A DNA stretch of 64,000 nucleotides from Aminipila terrae (GCF_010120715.1 NZ_CP047591.1:2666001-2730000); one strand, 5' to 3'. Shown: positions 9,307 to 19,521, counted from the first letter of the stretch. The notes: a model not told the origin generated them from the letters alone. Numbers and translations are program-made.

Positions 9307-10281
9307 TTATTTATTATATATTTTTTTTGCAATTTCAAGAACATCTCCCATAACCGCGCTGCCCGTTGGAAGGGGACCTGCTCCTTTACCGTAAAACATT
9401 AATTCACCAACAGCATTACCTGTTACATAAACAGCATTAAATTCATTGCTGACAGATGCAAGAGGATGAGAATTCTTCAATAGCATAGGCTTTACACTGT
9501 ATTCCAGTTTATCTCCCTCTTTATGTGCATAAGCGATTAATTTTATTTTACTGTCCTCGACTTTTGCAGCTTCGATATCTTGTTGTTTAATGTTACTTAT
9601 GCCCTGGGTTGGTATATCCTTAGGAGCAATATAAGTATTGAACATAATGGATATTAAAATGGAAAGCTTATTAGCCACGTCAATACCTTCCACATCAGCT
9701 GTAGGATCCGATTCAGCAAAGCCTAACTCCTGAGATTTTTTTAGTACATCTTCATATTTTAAACCGAACTCGGTCATCTGTGTAAGAATATAGTTTGTAG
9801 TGCCATTTACAATCCCCTGGACTTCCACAAATTCATTGGCTTGAAGGACAGTTGTGAGAGCATTTATAATAGGAATTCCACCACCAACACTGGCTTCGTA
9901 TCGAAACTCCACATGATTAGCTTTTGCAGTATCTGTCAGTTTCTGAAAATTAGCAGCTACTGCGGCTTTGTTGGCTGTAACAACGCTCTTCTTATTTTTC
10001 ATAGCTTCAAGCATAAATGTAGTTGCAGGTTCTACGCCACCTAAAAGTTCAATTACAATGTCAATCTCAGGATCTTTAAATATCTCATCAGGATCTTGTG
10101 TGAATTGTTCCTGACAAACTGTAATATCTCTTTCTCTAGTTGTATCTTTTTCAAGAATTTTACTGATTTCAAGATTAAGACCGGTTGCCTTAGTAATTTG
10201 CACTTTATTCATTTCAAGAGTCTTGTAAGTGCCAGTTCCAATGTTACCTAAGCCTAGTAGTCCTATTTTGACTGTTTCCAT
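9307..10281 (-). CDS. hom: Homoserine dehydrogenase (short form without ACT domain)
   Basis: Reduces aspartate semialdehyde to homoserine for threonine and methionine synthesis. It shows the Rossmann motif GLLGLGNIGTGTYKTL, SVVTANKAAVAANF, the core GGGIPIINAL and GIVNGTTNYILTQM, and the dimer/catalytic stretch AESDPTADVEGIDVANKLSI. Only 324 aa: the protein stops after the catalytic domain, so the usual C-terminal ACT domain for threonine feedback is absent. The end looks natural (two stop codons, no homopolymer nearby). The ATG at 10281 is chosen for AGGAGGT at 10288-10294; an upstream in-frame ATG at 10314 has no such site. Confidence 0.93.
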   Translation of the reverse strand: METVKIGLLGLGNIGTGTYKTLEMNKVQITKATGLNLEISKILEKDTTRERDITVCQEQFTQDPDEIFKDPEIDIVIELLGGVEPATTFMLEAMKNKKSVVTANKAAVAANFQKLTDTAKANHVEFRYEASVGGGIPIINALTTVLQANEFVEVQGIVNGTTNYILTQMTEFGLKYEDVLKKSQELGFAESDPTADVEGIDVANKLSILISIMFNTYIAPKDIPTQGISNIKQQDIEAAKVEDSKIKLIAYAHKEGDKLEYSVKPMLLKNSHPLASVSNEFNAVYVTGNAVGELMFYGKGAGPLPTGSAVMGDVLEIAKKIYNK

Positions 10282-10338
10282 TTCTATACCTCCTAGATAA
10301 TTTCCTGCCGGCAACGCCGTTTTAAAATCGTAAAGAAT

Positions 10339-10367
10339 ATTATATACTATTTAAGAAGGTTTGTCTT
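10339..10367 (-). promoter_or_regulatory. Putative hom promoter
   Basis: On the minus strand AAGACA (10362-10367), a 17 bp spacer and a perfect TATAAT (10339-10344) lie about 60 bp upstream of hom. Confidence 0.5.
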
Positions 10368-10466
10368 TAATTTTTTAGAAAGTGGGGCCTTAAATAGTGT
10401 TTTTTTACATTGAATGTGCTAAAATATATTTGTATACAACATAATTTTAGAATGGAAGGTGAAAAT

Positions 10467-10937
10467 ATGGCAATTCACATTGTTTTTGTGGAACCTGAGA
10501 TTCCGCCTAACACGGGGAATATAGCAAGGACCTGCGCTGCAACAGGTAGCGTACTTCATTTAGTAGAGCCGTTAGGATTTTCTATAGATGATAAGAGTGT
10601 AAAAAGAGCGGGGCTTGATTACTGGCCTTTTGTACAGTTGGAAATTCATAAGAGCCTTGAGGCTTTTATGGAAAAGTATGGGGACCGACAGCTTTATCTT
10701 GCAACTACCAAAGGCGGACATAAATATACTGATGTGCAGTTTAAAGATGGAGATATGATTTTATTTGGAAGAGAGACGGCAGGGCTTCCAAGGGAATTTA
10801 TTGCTGAACATAAAGAGAAAGCTATAAGGATTCCCATGAGCGTGGATACAAGGTTAAGGTCGTTAAATCTGTCTAACTCTGCTAATATCATACTCTTTGA
10901 AGCATTAAGGCAGTTAGATTTCCCTGGATTAGAGTAA
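10467..10937 (+). CDS. trmL: tRNA (cytidine/uridine-34-2'-O)-methyltransferase TrmL
   Basis: SPOUT-class enzyme that methylates the wobble ribose of tRNA-Leu. The three SPOUT motifs are seen: PEIPPNTGNIARTCAATG near residue 10, LFGRETAGLPREF near 98 and RIPMSVDTRLRSLNLSNSA near 115. Length 156 aa is normal. The ATG at 10467 follows GAAGGTGA; upstream in-frame codons back to 10410 are not family sequence. It stands alone between divergent hom and rpoN. Confidence 0.93.
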   Translation: MAIHIVFVEPEIPPNTGNIARTCAATGSVLHLVEPLGFSIDDKSVKRAGLDYWPFVQLEIHKSLEAFMEKYGDRQLYLATTKGGHKYTDVQFKDGDMILFGRETAGLPREFIAEHKEKAIRIPMSVDTRLRSLNLSNSANIILFEALRQLDFPGLE

Positions 10938-11032
10938 TTTTTCTAATTATTATTAGTTTGGGGTAGAAATATTACTATTTTGTAGTATAATTATTTTGAA
11001 TAAGTTTGCTTATATTGCGGTTGAGGTAAAAT

Positions 11033-12481
11033 ATGAGACTTGGGTACGATTTAACAATTGAACAGACACAGAAACTTGTAATGACTCCTGAGTTGATTCA
11101 GGCTATCCAGATATTGCAGTTTAATACACAGGATCTGGACAATTATGTCCAGGAGCAGCTTCTGGTCAATCCTGTGCTGGAACAGGCAAATCACTCTGAT
11201 CCGGGTGAAATCAGTGAAAATACTGAAAATGCAAATGGGTTAAGTGAAAGAACCAGAGAACTTGACAGTGCCACTCTTGGCAGTAATGAATTGAGCAGTA
11301 ATGAATGGGCTGAACATATAAAGGAAAGAGAATACGACGATATCAGTTACAAACAGGGGGAATATTCTAAAGACGATAAAGAATATTCTTTTGAGCAGTT
11401 TGTTACATCAGATGTTACCTTATCAGAGCATTTGATGTTTCAGTTACAGTTTGCACCGATAAAACAAAATTACAGAACTATTGGCAAATATATAATTGAA
11501 TCTTTAGACGATAATGGGTATATGACCCTGACAGTGGAAGAGATAGCACGGGCATTAAATGTTACTGAAGAAAAAGTAAATACTGTACTCAGTGCAATTC
11601 AGGGGTTTGATCCAGCAGGGGTGGCGGCAAAGGACTTAAAGGAATGCCTGCTAATCCAGCTGGAAAACCGTAATGAGGCGGATGAGACAGTAAAGCGTGT
11701 TATAAATGGTTATCTGGAGGATATTGCCGCTAACAGATTGGCAACAATTGCTAAAGAACTGGGAATCACAGTCCAGGAAGTACAGGAAATCAGTGATCTT
11801 ATCAGAAGTCTGGAACCAAAACCAGGCAGACAGTTTGCTTCACAGGTAACTACAAGATACATTGTTCCGGATATTATTGTTGAGAAGGTTAATGGGGAAT
11901 ATGTGGTTACTGTAAATGAAAGCAGCACACCTAAATTGATGGTAAGTTCTTATTATGAAAAGGTATTACAGGAATCTCACAATGATCCTAACCTTACCAA
12001 ATTCCTTTCGGGAAGACTCAACTCAGCCATATGGCTTATCAGAAGTATCGAACAGCGAAAACAGACAATATATAATGTAGTCAGTGCTGTTGTAAAGTAC
12101 CAGCAGGAATTCTTTGATAAGGGTTCAAAATATTTAAAAACGTTAACATTAAAGCAAATCGCCGAAGAGGTAGGAATACATGAATCCACGGTAAGTCGTT
12201 CTATAAATGGGAAATATATGCAGAGCCCAAGGGGTGTTTATGAAATTAAGTATTTCTTTACAAGCGGTGTTACTGGAAATCAGGGAGAAGGGATTTCTTC
12301 GCAAAGTATAAAAACATTTATTAAGGAAATAGTATCTGGAGAAGATTCCAAAGCACCTTACAGCGACCAGGATATGGTTAGACTTTTAGGAGAAAAGGGG
12401 ATTGAAATCTCCAGACGTACAGTAGCAAAATACCGTGATGAATTAAACATTCTTTCATCTTCAAAGCGAAAAAGATATTGA
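11033..12481 (+). CDS. rpoN: RNA polymerase sigma-54 factor
   Basis: Enhancer-dependent sigma factor. The Gln-rich activator-contact region I is at the N-terminus (LVMTPELIQAIQILQFNTQDL). It is followed by an acidic stretch, the core-binding domain (about 110-290), a helix-turn-helix (TLKQIAEEVGIHESTVSRSI near 380) and the RpoN box ISRRTVAKYRDELNI near 465. Length 482 aa is normal. It lies 105 bp ahead of gap and runs the same way; many Firmicutes have the glycolytic repressor cggR in this slot, and none is seen here. No sigma-54 activator gene lies in the window. Confidence 0.95.
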   Translation: MRLGYDLTIEQTQKLVMTPELIQAIQILQFNTQDLDNYVQEQLLVNPVLEQANHSDPGEISENTENANGLSERTRELDSATLGSNELSSNEWAEHIKEREYDDISYKQGEYSKDDKEYSFEQFVTSDVTLSEHLMFQLQFAPIKQNYRTIGKYIIESLDDNGYMTLTVEEIARALNVTEEKVNTVLSAIQGFDPAGVAAKDLKECLLIQLENRNEADETVKRVINGYLEDIAANRLATIAKELGITVQEVQEISDLIRSLEPKPGRQFASQVTTRYIVPDIIVEKVNGEYVVTVNESSTPKLMVSSYYEKVLQESHNDPNLTKFLSGRLNSAIWLIRSIEQRKQTIYNVVSAVVKYQQEFFDKGSKYLKTLTLKQIAEEVGIHESTVSRSINGKYMQSPRGVYEIKYFFTSGVTGNQGEGISSQSIKTFIKEIVSGEDSKAPYSDQDMVRLLGEKGIEISRRTVAKYRDELNILSSSKRKRY

Positions 12482-12586
12482 TTATTAATAACAGTTAATA
12501 ATATATATAATTGAATTAAAAAGCGATTATGCAAATATGAAAATTTAGAAAATGTAAAGAGCAGAAAATGCTAGGAGGAGAAAAAA

Positions 12587-13603
12587 ATGGCGATTAAAGT
12601 TGGCATTAGTGGGTTCGGTCGTATCGGACGTGTTGTAATACGTGCAGCAATGGATTTTGAGGACATTGATATCTGTGGAATTAATGTACGTAATGCAGAT
12701 TTAGAGTATATGGTATATATGCTTAAGTACGATACAATTTTTGGAAGATTTCCAAAGAGCCTGGAAGTATACGATAAGGGAATAATTATCGATGGAAAAA
12801 AAGTCCCTGTATACAGTGAAAGTGATGCCGAAAATATTCCTTGGTCAGAATGTGGAGCAGAGTACATAGTCGAAGCTACAGGTGCTTATGTTACAACAGA
12901 AGCTTCCATGAAGCACATTAAGGCAGGAGCAAAGAAGGTTATTATATCAGCACCGGCAAAAGATAAAATGACTCCTACTTATGTAATGGGCGTAAACCAT
13001 GAAAATTACAGCAAGGATATTCATGTGGTTTCCAACGCATCTTGTACAACAAACTGTTTAGCACCCCTTGTAAAAGTACTGGAAGATAACTGGGGAATTG
13101 AACAGGGACTAATGTCAACTATTCATGCTGCAACAGCAAAACAAAAAGTTGTTGATGCACGTTCCATGAAAGACTGGAGAACTGGAAGATCTTCTTTTGG
13201 CAATATTATTCCATCATCAACAGGAGCTGCTAAAGCAGTAGGACTTGTTATTCCTTCTGTACTGGGTAAAATGACAGGTATTTCATACAGGGTTCCTGTA
13301 GCAGATGTCTCTGTAATTGACCTGAATGTTCAGCTTAAGAAGTCTGCCACATACGAAGACATCTGTAAAAAGGTTAAAGAAGCATCTGAAGGAGCAATGA
13401 AGGACGTTATTGAATACATTGATGATGAAGTGGTATCAAGTGATTTTATCGGTGATCCACATACCTCTATTTTTGATGCGAGAGAAGGAATTATGCTAAA
13501 TGAAAAGTTTGTAAAGCTTATTGCTTTCTACGATAATGAATATGGCTATTCCAGTAAAATCCTGATGCTGATTCAGCATATGCATAAGGTAGACAGAGCG
13601 TAA
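12587..13603 (+). CDS. gap: Glyceraldehyde-3-phosphate dehydrogenase, type I
   Basis: Makes 1,3-bisphosphoglycerate in glycolysis. The NAD-binding start is VGISGFGRIGRVVIRAA, the catalytic Cys lies in SNASCTTNCLAPLVKV near residue 151, and the C-terminal domain has FYDNEYGYSSKIL. 338 aa, normal. A strong AGGAGGAG site precedes the ATG. First gene of gap-pgk-tpiA-eno. Confidence 0.97.
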   Translation: MAIKVGISGFGRIGRVVIRAAMDFEDIDICGINVRNADLEYMVYMLKYDTIFGRFPKSLEVYDKGIIIDGKKVPVYSESDAENIPWSECGAEYIVEATGAYVTTEASMKHIKAGAKKVIISAPAKDKMTPTYVMGVNHENYSKDIHVVSNASCTTNCLAPLVKVLEDNWGIEQGLMSTIHAATAKQKVVDARSMKDWRTGRSSFGNIIPSSTGAAKAVGLVIPSVLGKMTGISYRVPVADVSVIDLNVQLKKSATYEDICKKVKEASEGAMKDVIEYIDDEVVSSDFIGDPHTSIFDAREGIMLNEKFVKLIAFYDNEYGYSSKILMLIQHMHKVDRA

Positions 13604-13662
13604 TAGTAAAAAGTTTACTAATATAAGTACAGAATAGTTTTTAAGTATGGGGAGATTAGAAC

Positions 13663-14846
13663 ATGAAAAGAACTGTAAGAGATATTGAAGTTTCAGGCAA
13701 AAAGGTAATTGTCAGATGTGATTTTAATGTGCCTATGAAAGATGGAGTTATAACTGATGATATCAGGATTACTTCCGCTTTACCTACCATTAAATATTTG
13801 CTTGAAAAAGGTGCAAGTGTTATCCTTATGTCACATTTAGGAAGACCTGATGGGGAAGCAAATGTGAAGTATACGCTAAGGCCTGTTTCTGAAAGGCTTA
13901 ATCAGCTTCTTAACCAGAAAGTCATATTTATCAGTACCCCTGAAGTTATAAATGAAGCGGTGAAAAGAACGGCTGCAGGATTAGAAGCAGGTGAAATTAT
14001 GCTTCTTGAAAACGTCCGTTTCAGAAAAGAGGAGACGAAAAACGGCACTGAATTCTCCAAGGAACTGGCAGGACTGGCAGATATTTTTGTAAATGATGCT
14101 TTTGGAACTGCACACAGAGCTCATTCTTCTACTGCCGGAATAGCAGATTATCTTCCGGCTGTTTCAGGATTTTTAATTGAAAAGGAAGTTCAGTTCCTTG
14201 GCAGTGCAGTAGAAAATCCGGAAAGACCTTTTGTAGCTATCATGGGTGGCGCTAAAGTGGGGATAAGATACTGGTTATTGAAAATCTTTTAAAGAAGGTG
14301 GACACGCTTATTATAGGTGGAGGCATGGCATATACTTTTTATAAAGCCATGGGATATGAAATCGGTACTTCCATTCTGGATGCAGAAAATGTGGGACTTG
14401 CAGGAGAACTTCTAAAAAAAGCTGAGTCTTTAGGGGTTAAACTTCTTTTACCTGTAGATGTAAAAGTGGCAAAAGAATTTGCTAATGATTCTGTTGCAGC
14501 CTATTGTGATATGGACAAAATTCCTGCCGGCATGATGGGGCTGGATATAGGGCCGAAGTCACAGGTACTATTTGCAGATGCCGTTAAAAATGCCAAAACA
14601 GTTGTATGGAACGGACCTGTAGGGGTGTTTGAAATGTCTAATTTTGCAGAAGGAACGCTAGCTGTCGCAAAGGCTCTTGCAGAATGCAAAGGTATCACCG
14701 TGATAGGTGGTGGAGATTCTGCTGCTGCAGTAGAACAGTTTGGCCTGGCGGATAAGATGACTCATATTTCAACAGGTGGGGGCGCCTCTCTTGAATTTCT
14801 GGAAGGAAAGAAACTTCCAGGTATTGCCTGCCTGCAAGACAAATAA
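13663..14846 (+). CDS. pgk: Phosphoglycerate kinase, split by one-base frameshift
   Basis: Transfers phosphate from 1,3-bisphosphoglycerate to ADP. The N-domain has VRCDFNVPMKDG and the substrate loop SHLGRPDG. The frame breaks at the GGGG of 14259-14262 after IMGGAKV; one extra G restores GDKILVIENLLKKVDTLI and a 394 aa protein. The second part (to 14846) has the nucleotide loop TVVWNGPVGVFEMSNFAEGT and the end motif GGGDSAAAVEQFG. An obligate glycolytic gene in a complete operon is unlikely to be truly broken, so I read this as a sequence error. Confidence 0.95.
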
Positions 14847-14882
14847 AACAGAGTATGTAGTGTTTCGTATAAGGAGGAGTTC

Positions 14883-15632
14883 ATGATCAGAAAACCGTTA
14901 ATAGCTGGTAATTGGAAGATGTTTAAAACTACTGCAGAGGCGAAAGATTTTGCAGAATCTTTTAAAAAGCTATATGTAAGTTCAGACATTCAGGTAGCAG
15001 TATGTGCACCATTTACCCAATTGAAGACCTTAAAGGAAGCTTTTCAGGGCACTGATATTAAAGTAGGGGCTCAGAACATGCATTTTGCAGAGGAGGGAGC
15101 TTATACTGGAGAAATATCAGCTGCTATGCTTAAGGAGATTGGAGTGGATTACTGCATCATAGGCCATTCTGAAAGAAGGCAGTTTTTTGCAGAAACCAAT
15201 GATACAGTAAATAAAAAACTACATAAAGCATTTTCCACTGGTATTGTACCTATTATGTGCGTCGGTGAGAGTCTGGAGGAAAGAGATGCAGAGGCAGCTT
15301 TTGAAGTGGTAAAATCTCAGATGGCAGCAGGTCTTAAAGATATAACTGCTGAACAGGCACAGAGCCTGGTCATAGCATATGAGCCTGTCTGGGCTATTGG
15401 GACAGGAAGAACAGCATCACCAGAACAGGCTAATGAAATGTGTGGTTTTATCAGAGATATTATAGAAGAATTATACGATGATGATGTAGCAGATAAAATA
15501 GTCATTCAGTATGGAGGAAGTGTAAAATCATCTAATGCTGCAGATATAATGAATATGGAAGAAATTGATGGTGCATTGGTAGGTGGTGCCAGCCTTGTAC
15601 CAGAAGAGTTTATCCAAATAGTAAATTTTTAA
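14883..15632 (+). CDS. tpiA: Triosephosphate isomerase
   Basis: Interconverts dihydroxyacetone phosphate and glyceraldehyde 3-phosphate. It has the active-site Lys in AGNWKMFKTT, His in CIIGHSERRQFF near residue 95, Glu in AYEPVWAIGTGRTAS near 167 and the phosphate loop IQYGGSVKSSN near 210. 249 aa. AAGGAGGAG precedes the start. It lies 36 bp after pgk in the glycolytic operon. Confidence 0.97.
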   Translation: MIRKPLIAGNWKMFKTTAEAKDFAESFKKLYVSSDIQVAVCAPFTQLKTLKEAFQGTDIKVGAQNMHFAEEGAYTGEISAAMLKEIGVDYCIIGHSERRQFFAETNDTVNKKLHKAFSTGIVPIMCVGESLEERDAEAAFEVVKSQMAAGLKDITAEQAQSLVIAYEPVWAIGTGRTASPEQANEMCGFIRDIIEELYDDDVADKIVIQYGGSVKSSNAADIMNMEEIDGALVGGASLVPEEFIQIVNF

Positions 15633-15649
15633 AATATGGAGGTAACTAA

Positions 15650-16942
15650 ATGCCATTTATAGAAGAAGTAATAGCACGCGAGGTGCTTGATTCCAGAGGG
15701 AATCCAACCGTAGAAGTTGAAATCTATCTTGAAGATGGAAGCATGGGAAGAGCCATTGTTCCTTCCGGCGCTTCAACTGGTGTACATGAAGCCGTTGAAC
15801 TAAGAGACGGTGACAAAGAAAGATATTTAGGTAAGGGAACTCTGAAGGCAGTAGATAATGTTAATGAGATTATTGCCGAGGAAATCATTGGCTATAATGT
15901 GCTTGACCAGGTTGGACTGGACAAGCTTCTGATTGAACTTGATGGTACTCCAAACAAGGGTAAACTAGGGGCGAATGCCATTCTGGCAGTATCCATGGCT
16001 GCTGCTGATGCAGCTGCAAACAGTTTAGGAATCCCACTATTCCAGTATCTTGGAGGCGTAAATGGAAAGACACTTCCTACTCCAATGATGAACATTCTGA
16101 ATGGCGGATCCCATGCAGATAACACGGTTGACATCCAGGAATTCATGATCATGCCTGTAGGTGCCCCTACGTTCAGAGAAGCTTTAAGAATGGGAGCAGA
16201 AGTATTTCATAATCTGAAGTCTGTTCTTAAAGGAAAAGGAATGAATACCGCTGTTGGTGATGAAGGTGGTTTTGCACCTGATCTTGCAACCAATGAAGAA
16301 GCAATACAAGTTATTATTGAAGCCATTGAGAAAGCAGGATATAAACCAGGAGAAGATATTAAGATTGCTCTTGATGTGGCAGCAAGTGAGTTTTATGATG
16401 AAAAAACGAAAGCTTATAATCTGACAGGCGAAGGTGTGACAAGAACTGCTGAAGAAATGGTAGTTTATTACGAAATGCTAGCTTCCAAATACCCAGTTAT
16501 TTCTATAGAGGACGGCCTTGCAGAAGATGACTGGGATGGCTGGAAGCTTTTGACAGAACGACTTGGAAAGAAGATTCAGCTAGTTGGGGATGATTTATTT
16601 GTAACCAATACTGAAAGACTTGCAGAAGGAATTAAAAAAGGAGTTGCAAACTCTATACTGATTAAAGTTAATCAGATTGGTACACTTACAGAAACTTTTG
16701 ATGCTATTGAAATGGCTAAGAAAGCTGGATACACTGCTATTGTTTCTCACAGAAGCGGCGAAACAGAAGACGTAACAATTGCAGATATTGTAGTTGGATT
16801 AAATGCAGGACAGATTAAGACCGGATCACTGTCAAGAACAGATCGAATAGCAAAATACAATCAACTTCTTCGCATTGAAGAATTACTGGATACATCGGGA
16901 CAATATGCTGGTATATCAGCGTTTTACAACCTAAGAGGTTAA
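15650..16942 (+). CDS. eno: Enolase
   Basis: Dehydrates 2-phosphoglycerate to phosphoenolpyruvate. 430 aa with the N-terminal LDSRGNPTVEVE, loop SGASTGVHEAVELRDGD, the metal ligands in ALDVAASEF and SIEDGLAEDDWDGW, and the catalytic Lys/His region VNQIGTLTET and IVSHRSGETEDV. Only 17 bp follow tpiA. Phosphoglycerate mutase, which many Firmicutes carry between tpiA and eno, is not here, so that step must be encoded elsewhere. Confidence 0.97.
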   Translation: MPFIEEVIAREVLDSRGNPTVEVEIYLEDGSMGRAIVPSGASTGVHEAVELRDGDKERYLGKGTLKAVDNVNEIIAEEIIGYNVLDQVGLDKLLIELDGTPNKGKLGANAILAVSMAAADAAANSLGIPLFQYLGGVNGKTLPTPMMNILNGGSHADNTVDIQEFMIMPVGAPTFREALRMGAEVFHNLKSVLKGKGMNTAVGDEGGFAPDLATNEEAIQVIIEAIEKAGYKPGEDIKIALDVAASEFYDEKTKAYNLTGEGVTRTAEEMVVYYEMLASKYPVISIEDGLAEDDWDGWKLLTERLGKKIQLVGDDLFVTNTERLAEGIKKGVANSILIKVNQIGTLTETFDAIEMAKKAGYTAIVSHRSGETEDVTIADIVVGLNAGQIKTGSLSRTDRIAKYNQLLRIEELLDTSGQYAGISAFYNLRG

Positions 16943-16953
16943 TCAACAAATTC

Positions 16954-16995
16954 AGGCTTTTTCTGACATAGTGGGAAAAAGCCTTGATTTTTTTT
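16954..16995 (+). terminator. Terminator of the glycolytic operon
   Basis: A 10 bp stem (16954-16963 with 16975-16984) is followed by TGA and a run of nine T. It lies 12 bp past the eno stop codon. Confidence 0.85.
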
Positions 16996-17044
16996 GGGAC
17001 TTGTGGTAGACTTTAGAAGTTAATCATGTATAGGAGGTGCAGAT

Positions 17045-17275
17045 ATGAAAACATTTCTTATGATCGTGCTTGCAGCTGCCAGTATTGTTTTGATTGCAAG
17101 TATTTTATTGCAGTCTGGAAACAGTGCAGGGCTGTCTGGTTCAATCGGCGGTGGTGCTGAGCAGTTGTTCGGCAAGAAGAAGAGTAAGGGATATGAAGCT
17201 ATTTTAAGTAGAATCGCTACAATAGCAGCAGTTTGCTTTATCGTTGTTTCACTAGCATTAGTTACTATTGAATAA
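17045..17275 (+). CDS. secG: Preprotein translocase subunit SecG
   Basis: Small accessory subunit of the SecYEG channel. 76 aa with two membrane segments (residues ~2-22 and ~53-73) flanking the conserved SGNSAGLSGSIGGGAEQLFG loop. AGGAGGTGCAG is the ribosome site. In many Firmicutes secG lies between eno and rnr; here rnr is about 10 kb further on, so this neighbourhood has been opened by later insertions. Confidence 0.93.
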   Translation: MKTFLMIVLAAASIVLIASILLQSGNSAGLSGSIGGGAEQLFGKKKSKGYEAILSRIATIAAVCFIVVSLALVTIE

Positions 17276-17334
17276 TAGATTAGATATAATCATTATTATA
17301 TTGTTTCATTATTAAAATAAAATATTATTTTTGA

Positions 17335-17363
17335 TTTAAGAGGTGTCCAGGACGCCTCTTAAA
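17335..17363 (+). terminator. Hairpin after secG (weak terminator or leader structure)
   Basis: A 13-14 bp almost perfect stem (17335-17348 with 17350-17363, one G-T pair) is followed by AAATGTTGTT rather than a T run. It sits in front of the pyrophosphatase ribosome site, so it may be a partial terminator. Confidence 0.4.
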
Positions 17364-17382
17364 TGTTGTTAAGGAGGGGGAG

Positions 17383-19400
17383 ATGATTATGAGTATTTTT
17401 GCCTTTGCAGCAATGGCTGCAGCAATTATTGCTCTGGTTTTCGCTTATGCCCTTACAGCATGGATTAACAGAGTTAATGAAGGCAACGACAGGATGAAAA
17501 AAATCGCAGGCTATATCAGAGAGGGTGCGATGGCTTTTCTAAAAAGAGAGTACAAGACTATGATAATCGTGATTGTAGTATTGGCGTTACTTATTGGATT
17601 TTTTATTAACTGGGTTTCGGGCATCCTTTATGTAGTCGGGGCATTGCTTTCTGTACTTGCAGGGTACTGCGGTATGAATGTTGTTACAAGAGCTAATGTA
17701 AGAACTGCAAATGCAGCAATGGAATCAGGTATGAGTAAGGCACTTAAAGTTGCTTTTAGATCTGGTTCGGTAATGGGGCTTTGTGTAACAGGACTTGGCC
17801 TTTTGGGATTGAGTGTAATTTTTGTTATTTTAAATCTTGCAACTGTGGTACAGTGTATTACTGGATTTGGTCTGGGTGCATCTTCCATTGCCTTGTTCGG
17901 ACGAGTGGGCGGTGGTATTTATACTAAGGCTGCAGATGTGGGAGCGGACTTGGTAGGAAAAATTGAAGCTGGCATTCCAGAAGATGATTCCAGAAATCCG
18001 GCTGTTATAGCGGACAATGTCGGGGATAATGTTGGTGACGTAGTTGGCATGGGATCGGATCTTTTTGAATCCTATGTGAGTTCAATTATTGCAGCTATTA
18101 CCCTGGCAGCAGTAGCAGCAGCCCATTCAGGGGTACTTTCAGTGAAACTGCGGCTGCGTTGTTCCCTCTTGTTTTGTCGGCTGTCGGTATTCTTGCATCA
18201 CTTATTGGAATTATGGGAGTCAGAACTAAAGAGAGTGGAAATCCTTCACAGGCTCTCAATATGGGCATGTACATATCTGGCATTGTTGTGGTTATTGCTT
18301 CCGTTATATTATCAAAGGTTATGCTGAATAGCTACCACTATGCTGTTGCTGTTATTGCAGGACTTGCAGGCGGTATTATAATTGGAAAAATTACAGAGAT
18401 ATATACTTCTAGTGACTATAAACATGTTAAAACTATTGCAGAGCAGTCACAGAATGGTGCAGCTACAACGATTATTTCAGGTTTAGGTGTTGGTATGTTA
18501 TCAACAGTGTGGCCGGTTCTCTTTATTGTAGCAGGAATTTATGCTGCATTTCAGTTTGCAGGCCTATATGGAATTGCTCTTTTCGCAGTAGGTATGCTAT
18601 CTACAACAGCTATGGCCGTTGCCGTGGCCGTATACGGTCCGGTATCTGACAATGCAGTAGGTATAGCTGAAATGAGTGAACTTCCACAGGAGGTCAGGGA
18701 AATTACAGACAAGCTGGATACTGTTGGCAACAAGACTGCGGCTGTTGGTGAAGGATTTGCAATTGCTTCATCGGCACTTACATCCCTTGCACTTTTTATA
18801 TCTTATATCACTGTTACAGGACTTAAGGAAATCAGTTTACTTGATCCAAAAGTTATCATTGGTATGTTTATTGGTGCTATGCTTCCTTTCGCTTTTACGT
18901 CCATGACAATGAATTCTGTTGGTAAGGCGGCGAATCTGATTATTGGGGAAGTAAGAAGACAGTTTGGGGAAGATGAAGGAATCATGGAAGGAATATCAAA
19001 GCCTGATTACGCTACTTGTGTAGATATTTCAGCCAAGGTTGCCCTTAAGGAAATGGTTGCCCCAGGTTTGCTTGCAATTATTGCTCCTTTAGTAGTAGGT
19101 ATTGTTTTTGGAACTGAAACTTTGGGTGGAATGCTTGTGGGAGCCCTTCCAGCAGGTATATTGCTTGCCATGATGATGGCTAATGCAGGCGGAGCATTAA
19201 ATAATGCAAAGAAATATATTGAAGAAGGCCACTTTGGAGGTAAAGGGTCAGATATTCATAAAGCCGCTGTAGTCGGTGACACAGTCGGTGATCCATTAAA
19301 AGATACTTCCGGACCATCAATTAATATCTTAATTAAATTTATGACTATTGTAGCATTAGTCTTTTCGCCTCTGTTTGTAGCAATAGGTGGGCTAATTTAG
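17383..19400 (+). CDS. hppA: Membrane-bound (H+ or Na+) pyrophosphatase, split by one-base frameshift
   Basis: Couples pyrophosphate hydrolysis to cation export across the membrane. The signature DVGADLVGKIE and the Asp-rich NVGDNVGDVVGMGSDLFESY are in the first part. The frame breaks at GGGG 18130-18133; one extra G restores SGGTFSETAAALFPLVLSAV and 672 aa, the family's length, with many membrane helices. GNKTAA at about residue 448 has Ala where K+-independent enzymes have Lys, so it is predicted to be K+-dependent; such enzymes pump H+ or Na+, which I cannot decide here. The break is probably a sequencing error. Confidence 0.92.
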
Positions 19401-19421
19401 TACTTAAATAGATTTTATTTT

Positions 19422-19449
19422 ATACCGCTTCGGGAGAAGCGGTATTTTT
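19422..19449 (+). terminator. Terminator of hppA
   Basis: A 10 bp perfect stem (19422-19431 with 19436-19445) with a four-base loop and T5 tail lies 21 bp past the stop codon. Confidence 0.88.
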
Positions 19450-19521
19450 CATTCGAAGCATAAGTACAAGGACATTAAGCAATAAAATTGTTAAATTTGA
19501 TAAAAAATATATAAAATTTGG

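Noticed and set aside
12540..12556. CodY box before gap
   Set aside because: Best alignment has four mismatches to the consensus, no better than chance in AT-rich DNA.
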